Assembly (NCBI GenBank): GCA_026874595.1
Contig: CM049322.1
Span: forward strand, 43,896,840 to 43,960,839
Reading direction: 5' to 3'
DNA: 64,000 bases
From: Sipunculus nudus
Lineage: Eukaryota > Annelida > Sipuncula > Golfingiida > Sipunculidae
In this document: one piece after another, positions 56,812 to 64,000 of the stretch
Layout of the letters: every line of letters starts with the position of its first letter
How positions within the stretch are numbered: the first letter of the stretch is position 1
Notes under the pieces: generated by a model
What the model was told of the DNA's origin: nothing
Databases searched by the model: none
Seen by the model: the letters and a program-made list of their open reading frames with translations, nothing else
Program-made: the position numbers and the translations under genes

Positions 56812-58035
56812 GTAGTCATCTTCATGAACAGTGCTATACAATGTTGACGGACGCAGCCTTGTCCCAAAACGAAAGAACACTTTCCCGGGGCAGCTGCTAA
56901 CGGCAAGGGTTCTATAAGTCCCTATATTGGCATTATTATATGTAAAATTAGTTTTTAAATTGTATATTTAATTCTTCTGCAATTTGTCAGTCTATATATT
57001 GTAATATGTATCGTGCATCATATATATTTTCCAGACAAAATGATATAATGTAATTCAATATATCCCAGAGACAGAGTGTGCCATATGTGAGTGTTTTTAA
57101 TTAATAAAAGGCCAGTACGTTACCTCAGCCGATTTGTATAGCAGTATTTCTGTGGAAGTAATATCAGTGTATAGCTCAAATGAAATAGAATCGAGATCTG
57201 CTCCTGTTATATCGGAGCAGCCCGAGGACATATCCAACGAAGCAACACTGTCGCAAAAACTCAAAGCAAATGAACTATATATACATTATATATATATATA
57301 TTTATATATATATATATATACGCATTTGTGTCAAATTAATAATAATAACAATAATAATAATAATAATAATAGCAATAATGAGAACAAAAGGAAGTATGAT
57401 CATATAAAAAATATCCACTTGATAATTGGGAAGAAGATAAGAATCTACAAATTAAAAATAAAAGAAACTAAATAATAAAATAAAAAAAGACATGTACGTC
57501 TAGCTGACGGAACATAGATGGTCACATGATTTTCAACAACGTCGCCATCCGTTCGCTATAGCCATGCTATCATTCATCTTGCGTCTGAGTAATAAGTATA
57601 ACGTTATTTTGTGATCAATATATATATATATGTGTGTGTGTGTGTGTTTGTGTATCAATTTCGTATCCACATAGACATGCAACTCCCTTGAAAAAAATGG
57701 GCATTTCCATCCAAGTGTTAACTATGTCAGACATAGCGATGAGGCTGGAGGCTACACTGAAAACATAGTTGTCAGATCTCCACCCTATTTATTGGCTCGT
57801 CATAGTCTGAAAAGGGCTATGCCCTTAAAGTAGGTACAAGGCAGAGTACAATTCAGGCTGTGAGAACATAACGGACCGAAACTAGTTCAATCCCACGCGT
57901 GGCTGCAAGTGCAGCGAGCCCCGGGCTATGTTTACATGCAATGTGTGACAAGTCTCGAGCTGTGTTTACAATATTTGAACTCATGGAGCACCTGGCATCA
58001 GCAGAGGCTGTGTTCTTATAACTATGTATGTGTAT
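56812..58035. other. Unassigned; microsatellites
   Basis: TA tract at about 57288-57320, an AAT tract at about 57340-57370, and TG near 57628-57647. The 113-codon frame at 57134 translates these and is not a gene. No other feature was seen. Confidence 0.5.
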
Positions 58036-58397
58036 TAGAGCCTTGCGCGGGCCTCAATCCGCCAGGAGGGCCCACAACCCGCCCCGCGGCCCTTTTTTAA
58101 ATAATTTTTTTTGTGGGCCGAGCGGTCCCAATATTTTTTAAAGACTGAGAAATGCCGGGCGGGCTGCATAAATTTTTTTGCGGATTCTTGCAGCCCGAAA
58201 TGTTGTTTTACGCAATACATTTCTCCCATGATACTATCTCTTAAAATATTGTTATACATAACAGCAGGGCTGTTTTGCGGGGCGGGTGCGACTGAAAGCT
58301 AAATGTGCTGGGCGGGTGAATGTCGATTTATTCTTTATAGGTGAGGGGCGGTGAGGGGCGGGTTCGGACTCTAAATTCCGGTCCGTGCAGGCCTCTA
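58036..58397. mobile_element. 362-bp hAT miniature element
   Basis: Starts TAGAGCCTTGCGCGGGCC and ends GTGCAGGCCTCTA, with CCCGCCCCGC-rich inverted ends. ATGTGTAT is duplicated perfectly at 58028-58035 and 58398-58405, the 8-bp duplication of hAT. The GC-rich ends resemble those of 41090-42644, so both probably belong to one family. Non-coding. Confidence 0.85.
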
Positions 58398-58413
58398 ATG
58401 TGTATCTATACTG

Positions 58414-59368
58414 CAGTGGCGGATCCAAGGGGGGGCACAGGGGGCGATCGCCCCCCCTAGATTTTTTTTCAGGCTCATGAAAATTGTAAATTGTTTCAAG
58501 GTTTTCTTGAAAAAGGTACTTTTTAACCTTGCCTTTATAAACTTCTTGACAGTGAAATATTACATCAAGAATTCAGGATAATCAGCACTGCATTAAACAC
58601 ACACGGAACAAACAGTACCAGAAATAACAACTTGTCACATGAGTAAATGCCCAATGAATAAAGTCTTATATCTCTGATACTGTGTCCACTTGAAGCTAGT
58701 CCTTGTACTGGCAGCGCTGGAAGATAAAGTCCAGTACACCAGTGTCTGGACCATTCATATACTAGGAAGTCACGAGGTATAACAAGGTGACAAATGGTTT
58801 TAAACTTTTAGAACTTTTCAGACAAACTGAAGTGATTAAGGCCTATATTCTAAAACTTCTGCTTTGTTTCCAATTTATTAGAAAAAAAGTCTGGTTTAAG
58901 TACCCGAAAATGCTCAAATTTGATTTCTTAATCATCATAACTTCAAAAAATTTCCTCACCATGTGAGGGGGACACCCACTCCCACACCCTCAATAGGACA
59001 AACAGAAGTGATTAAGGCCTATATTCTAAAACTTCTGCTTTGTTTCCAATTTATCAGAAACAAAAAAAGTCTGGTTTAAGTGCCCGAAAATGCTCAAATG
59101 TGATTTCTTAAACATCATATCTTCAAAAAATTTCCTCACTGTGTGAGGGGATAACCCCTCCCACACCCTCAATACAACAAACAGAAGAGCCCGAAAATGC
59201 TCAAATTTGACTTCTTAATCAACATATCTTCAAAAAATTTCCTCACCGTGTGAGGGGGACACCCCCTCCCACACCCTCCCCCCTCGGCCGCTATGCGCCC
59301 TCGTCCACCATGCAAGCTAGAATCTGAGTCGTTGCCCCCCCTAGCAATTAGTTCTGGATCCGCCACTG
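58414..59368. mobile_element. 955-bp hAT-like element with an internal tandem repeat
   Basis: CAGTGGCGGATCCA is identical at both ends in inverted orientation; G-rich and C-rich blocks follow (GGGGGGGCACAGGGGGCGAT and GGGGGGGCAACGA). An internal unit of about 170 bp (ACAAACTGAAGTGATTAAGG ... GTGTGAGGGGATAACCCCTC) occurs two and a half times from about 58823 to 59290. It lies 16 bp after the preceding miniature element. A clean target duplication is not visible. No transposase. Confidence 0.7.
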
Positions 59369-59508
59369 TATAGAGTATGTTCATGTTGCAGACCTCATAA
59401 GTCATCCATAGCGTTCCTGGTCCAAGTGATCCAAGTGTACGTCTTATGAGTGAAAGTCCAGTTAGATGAGTTGGATTAATTAATAGTTTGCATGATGATA
59501 TATAATTT

Positions 59509-59553
<45 letters not shown>

Positions 59554-59690
59554 GATTCTGAATGTATGTGAACAACAAATACCAAATGACCTCAACTGTT
59601 GTAAGTGTAACTAGGTACCCCAAAATATATCATTGGCTACGTATATGTACAAGAAACTAGGAACCCTTAGGTCTCGATCCTCAGCTGAAT
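59369..59690. repeat. TA microsatellite and flank
   Basis: TA tract at about 59512-59551; otherwise featureless. Confidence 0.6.
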
Positions 59691-60325
59691 TGTCTTTAAG
59701 GGTATGTTTATGAGCTCTTTGACATTATGGGTCATTTGATCAGTTTGAAGCCAACCCCTCTACCCAAACTTCATATTTCATCGAGAAATTAATATGGGGA
59801 TAGATGGCCCCATGAGCTTGACCTTTGAGCTTTTGACCCCAAAATCAAAGCAGTTCTTACTTTATTGGAGGTCATATATGTCAAGATTGAAACCAATATA
59901 ACAATCCAAACTGGACTTATCATACGGAAACGAATATGTTGACAGATGAGAACTGTATCCATGACCTTTCACCTTGTGACCCCAAAACCCCAAAATCAAT
60001 CAGATTCTTCCCCTGTTGGCAGGTCAGCTATATGCGCAATACAGAAGGTTTCGGATGGAAAGTTTGGTTTAACATGCATCCTAGTCTTTCTAAATCAGTG
60101 GACCAGTTGATCTTGACCTTTAACCTCATGACCTCCAAATCTATTGTGTTCTTGCGTTAGAGATGGGCGTCATATTGAAGTCAAGTTTAATTCCATATGT
60201 CAATCCTAACTGGAGTTATCATCAGGAAACAAATTTGATGGACATACAGAAAACGAACAGACGAACAGACGGACAGACAGGATGATTGACATAGGGCATC
60301 CGCTTATTCAAGCGGGGCCTTAATA
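59690..60325 (+). repeat. Dispersed tandem repeat ending in GACAGACGGACAGACAGG
   Basis: A unit with TTGACCTTTGAGCTTTTGAC (variants TGACCTTTCACCTTGTGACC, TTGACCTTTAACCTCATGAC), CCAAAATCAA(T/A)CAGATTCTT and GGTCA(T/G)(A/C)TAT recurs at about 59818, 59962 and 60112 (period about 145-150 bp). It closes with CGAACAGACGGACAGACAGG and GGCATCCGCTTATTCAAGCG, in which CCGCTTATTCAAGCGG is a hairpin. The plan (tandem core, GACAGACGG stretch, terminal hairpin) parallels the rolling-circle-like elements above with an unrelated sequence. Confidence 0.55.
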
Positions 60326-61775
60326 AACCTACAAGGCCTTAGGACTCAGATGAAACTAAAGATGCAAATCTGAAAGTATCAAAGAACAAATCTGAAAGAA
60401 CAAAGTATCAAAATAAAATGGAAAACATGCATCAAAATTAAAAAAAAAAAAAAAAAAAACAGAGGGCGCCACCATTCTTCAGGAACTGAAGACATCAATC
60501 ATAATCAATACATACGTTTGGTTTCAGGACTATGACTGGACCCACAGCTGAGAAACTGACATAACTGCTGTCTTTTGATGGTCTCGAAACAAAATAAAAA
60601 AAATGTAATTACATTTCTGATCAGTTTTATCAAAATTATTTCGACGACACAACAAAGTAGCCAAGTGACCCGTGAACTTATTAAATATGCGTTGATGTTG
60701 ACCACAATAATATGTTTGTAAGTAGTTCAAGTTAGTTTCGTGAAAATACATCAGAGCCCCGATAAGTTATCGCGGTGACACTTAAAGTTAACTAGCCTAC
60801 TTAGTAAACCTCCCAGCGAGGCTTACGAGCACTCTATTGAAAATATTGGTGTGCGAGCGAGGACACAGATATTTAGATAAATCAGATAATAAGCTTAAAA
60901 TAAACAAACGTGGGTCTTTACTGGGTGTGTGAACCATTTCTTAAAAGTGAAAACGAGAAAATTTGCAGGTGATTACCAGCCCCGCTTTTGCTTGCACTTT
61001 CTGTTTTATTCACTAGATGGCACTATTTTAGGGACCAGGCAGTAAATGTTATGCTTGGAATTAAGTTGGACTTTCATGATGAATGAGCCTGAAACCTAAC
61101 AGCTAATCAGAGGAAGGAATTTGAAAACTGGTTTCTCCCTGTGTCCTTGACCCTAAAGCAACATGTCATGCTTGGTTAGAAACCTGGGAGCATCGCTTCT
61201 TAACTTTGCACCTGGATTATATGTTTCATTTTCTTATTTGAGCAAGAAAACAAGTAAGAATTCGTAGTTAAGGGTATGATAGCTAGATGATGTTTATTTA
61301 GTAATATCAGACAGGGCACCACAAGAATGCATGCAGTGCTTTCCGTCTCTGTATTATAGAGACGGACACTCTGTCTAAAAGGACGGACGAACGGGTGGTA
61401 TACCATAATACTTCCTTGATACGACATGCGTATACAAATTGCAAAAATACCCCAATTACTTGAATATATGAGGTAGAGGGTCAACCAATGCATAGTTTAT
61501 AGGGTATTATGGCCCATAAATCACATTTCTGGCTCTGTGATAGCTAATATGAGCGCCATTTTCTAAGTAGTTGCCATTTTGGAACAAATATGTCATTAAT
61601 TAATAATATGTACTTTTCATTGAATACAGGACTTGGTTAGTACATGAGTTCCAATGTATTTATCAGATTTGTGGTATTTTATTTAACTTAATATGTAAAT
61701 GCACATAATTACTTTGTAACAAGAACATACATATTTATTGTTTACAATAAGAAAATTAGAAACAAAAAAGTTGTA
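60326..61775. other. Unassigned sequence
   Basis: Contains a GAGGGCGCCACCATTCTTCA string near 60464 that recalls the GGTGGCGCCACCAGTCTGCA of the 335-bp units, possibly a worn fragment. No gene is supported. Confidence 0.4.
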
Positions 61776-61850
61776 TGTCATTGCTGAGGTTTGAACCAGA
61801 GACCTTTGGGTTTCAAGTGTGGCGTGCTCCTTGTTGAGCTAATGTCATGG
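61776..61850 (-). pseudogene. tRNA-like relic (tRNA pseudogene or SINE head)
   Basis: On the reverse strand TTAGCTCAACAAGGAGC resembles an A box and D-arm (GCTC/GAGC pair), and GGTTCAAACCTC a B box. TGACATT and AATGACA could pair as an acceptor stem at six of seven positions. The anticodon and T stems do not pair, so it is not a functional tRNA. Confidence 0.4.
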
Positions 61851-62310
61851 TTCACATCACACAGGGCAATGACCAGGGGTCACTGTGTACAGAGACTATA
61901 ATCATGTGACAGTAAGATCACTTCCTGTTTGTAAGACCAAAGCAGCATAGCAGTATGACCATATCTTCTTGTAACCTTGTGTACCCTTAAGTAGAGCCCA
62001 CACAGAGGTAGGTCACTTGGTCATTATCATAGCCTATTAATGAACTGTAATAAGCAACAGTAAAGGTTTGTAGCATATATTACCACAATTTTAATATATG
62101 CAGGTTTCATTACATTCACTGTGTACTGGTTAGCTGTCTGAGTAAAGCAACAGTATTTGACTCTATACAGCTATTTTTACCAGCTATTGATGAATGGATT
62201 ATCTTTGCACTTATTTAAGGATGTAATGGTTTATGTATGCACTAGTACATTGTATTTCATCTGTATTTCCTCCCACTTAGATATTTCTTACTTTCTCTTT
62301 TGTCTACCAG
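61851..62310. other. Unassigned sequence
   Basis: No feature beyond a possible donor (CACAGAG|GTAGGT near 62008). AT-rich. Confidence 0.35.
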
Positions 62311-62410
62311 TTTCCAAACGAGTTCCGTGTTCCCTGTTCCATCTCAACGTGTTACGTTCCAAGTGGCATTTGTTATCAACGAGACGACATAGTATGCCAG
62401 CCATTATAAG
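62311..62410 (+). CDS. Possible 3'-terminal exon
   Basis: A strong polypyrimidine tract and acceptor (TTACTTTCTCTTTTGTCTACCAG) ends at 62310. All three frames are open for some distance. In phase 0 the next 33 codons are cysteine-rich (FPNEFRVPCSISTCYVPSG...) with a stop at about 62407; a second frame (FQTSSVFPVPSQRVTFQ) closes near 62388, and the third runs to 62552. Without the upstream exon the phase is unknown. Confidence 0.25.
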
Positions 62411-64000
62411 GAACATATGTGTGCTATTGTACAACAATTCAACGTTCATTCAACGTCTTAGTGCATATTACAAAAGAACGATGGAACTTATAGGATATAG
62501 TCTTGGTCTCTGTGTTATTGTGTGGCAAAAAGATTATACCAGTGTGTGTTGAAACGTCCCAACGCAACTGCACAAACTAAATATACACTGGAGTATAGTA
62601 ATAGATGACAAAACGTTCTGAAAAAAAACTGTTGCGTTATAAGAATATTATACTTGTTATGTATTGCCTTCATATTAAACGATAACAGCTAAACTCGCGT
62701 CAAATTACCTTTTTCCACTTTTTTTATTTCCACCTCTGCCGCAAGGTGTGACCCCACCGGTAATTTGATTGGCTGCTCTTTTCATGAGTATTCATTAAAT
62801 GAATATGCGATTATAGTCAGAGAGTGTTCTTTGTTAGGTAAAATATTCTTGAGATCATAAAACAATGATAATCGAAAACATCCGATAAGCATTTTTAATT
62901 GTTGATGTTTTGTTAAAATCAATGTGTTATTATTATGAGTAGACCTGCCGAAACACACTCAACAAGGATTTCTATTGGGAACTCTGATAAAATAGAATTT
63001 CGCCAGAAATCACGTAAATTCTTTAAAAAAAAGTAGGTAAAAGGGCGGCGTTCAGGTTAATAGAAGTGAACTGTATAATAATGCATATTTTGCGTATACA
63101 CTTAGAACGCTAATAAAATATATTTATCTCTCAAAATATAACCTAAAGAATTTATGAACAAACGCCTATGGTCCTGATTGCACTAACTCGTTTGAGTACA
63201 TAGGTATAATGTTACTCTTTATGCAGACAACAAAACATTACAAACCCACGTTAGTTCCTACGGCTGATAGTCCAGAATCCATATTACTTTATTATAGAAC
63301 AAGGATTATATTTGAAATATATGTATATTACTCTCAGCAGGAGGAGAAAGAGTTTAGTCTTTTCTTTCACATTCGTGAAAAAAAAAATAACCAAAAATAT
63401 CAAAATTATATGAAAACAGAATATTTAGATAAACTCTGATAAACCCGTCGTTATAGTTTGATTATAGAAGAAGCCATGCCTAGAGCGTGATTACAAGCTG
63501 ATTTTACGATTGGCATTTTGAAGGTGAGCTCATCACAAAGGTTTAAGGTAATCCCTTTGTGAAGCTGCTGTGTCGGAAACTGTCTGCAGGCTGGTGAATA
63601 TGGTTACCTGTGCTCACGGTGGCTGGCGTGACTCCATTAAAATGCACGTTTAAACTGATGTAATTGTTATTCGGAAAAAAATAGTACATAAATAAAAAAA
63701 AATATAAAACGAAGCGTTAAACCGTTTTTTTATACTTTTTATAATTTCTCTAAACGTCGTTTATATGCATGTACATGTGGATATCCAGGGAAGAAATTTA
63801 TTAAAAAACAACATGCGATAGAGACACCCTACAATTATAATAAAAGAGACATGGATGCTTTCACAAAAAAAATATCTTTAAGAAAAAATAAACAACAAAT
63901 ATTAAATAAAGAAAATGCTGAGCATTTATGTATTTTTCCCATGGTATTAATATGTAGGTTTTACCAGATAACAATATTTAAATTAGGATATGAATCGAAA
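62411..64000. other. Unassigned sequence to the window end
   Basis: No gene was recognised. A CCAAT-type ATTGGCTG (about 62769) sits before a run of ATTCAT words. An 8-bp stem (CACAAAGG...CCTTTGTG) lies near 63535-63562. Both are weak signals. Confidence 0.4.

Noticed and set aside
57134-57475. 113-codon frame with poly-Asn
   Set aside because: It runs through TA and AAT microsatellites; the Asn run is the AAT repeat.
61776-61850. Functional tRNA gene
   Set aside because: A and B boxes and an acceptor-like pairing exist, but the T and anticodon stems do not form.
62157-62552. 131-codon frame as a complete gene
   Set aside because: Its first 50 codons cross a polypyrimidine/acceptor region and are hydrophobic low-complexity; at most the part after 62310 is exon-like.
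1-64000. CRISPR arrays, operons, bacterial promoters or rRNA genes
   Set aside because: The window is eukaryotic; the regular repeats are long-unit tandem arrays without spacer structure, and no rRNA-like sequence was seen.

Overview
This is an AT-rich, intron- and repeat-dominated stretch of animal genome. It has only one convincing intact host gene, a single-exon type II Golgi glycosyltransferase at 53529-54962. The rest is mostly transposable elements layered inside each other, plus low-complexity DNA. The repeat types (tandem-repeat-cored rolling-circle-like elements ending in a hairpin and CTAAAA, hAT and Mutator-like miniature elements, a tRNA-Leu-primed Ty3/gypsy element, tails of a chicken-repeat-type LINE) fit a marine invertebrate, most likely a mollusc or other lophotrochozoan. 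The species cannot be fixed from sequence alone.

Layout. 1-650: AT-rich flank. 650-1538 and 10519-13893: a rolling-circle-like tandem-repeat element family, split by a nearly unaltered Ty3/gypsy retrotransposon at 1539-10518. The retrotransposon has 323-bp LTRs differing at two bases, a 4-bp target duplication and an extra zinc-finger ORF after integrase. 14495-16817: two converging unrecognised open frames flanked by a 15-bp direct repeat. 17581-31930: intronic or intergenic DNA with scattered rolling-circle-like pieces, a second repeat body sharing the same 3' hairpin, two inverted-repeat elements, a tRNA-derived SINE, a large tandem array (29000-31806), one or two plausible exons and a decayed coding-like frame. 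33400-34134: microsatellites. 34491-38540: a nested set with an hAT-like element outermost, a Mutator-like element inside it, and an hAT-like element plus a rolling-circle fragment inside that; each of the three has its own target-site duplication. 40435-51600: four diverged copies of one segment, separated by hAT-like and other miniature elements, an eroded LINE reverse transcriptase (about 45640-47150) and a LINE 3' tail (48352-48720). 51709-52470: an element with ends built from a repeated GGACAATTACCCC-type motif. 53529-54962: the glycosyltransferase. 56393-59368: three more hAT-type miniature elements. 59690-60320: a dispersed tandem repeat. 61776-62410: a tRNA-like relic and a possible terminal exon.

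No operon-like cooperation between genes is visible. The main biological story is the insertion history, which can be read from target-site duplications, and the terminal hairpin shared by otherwise different repeats.
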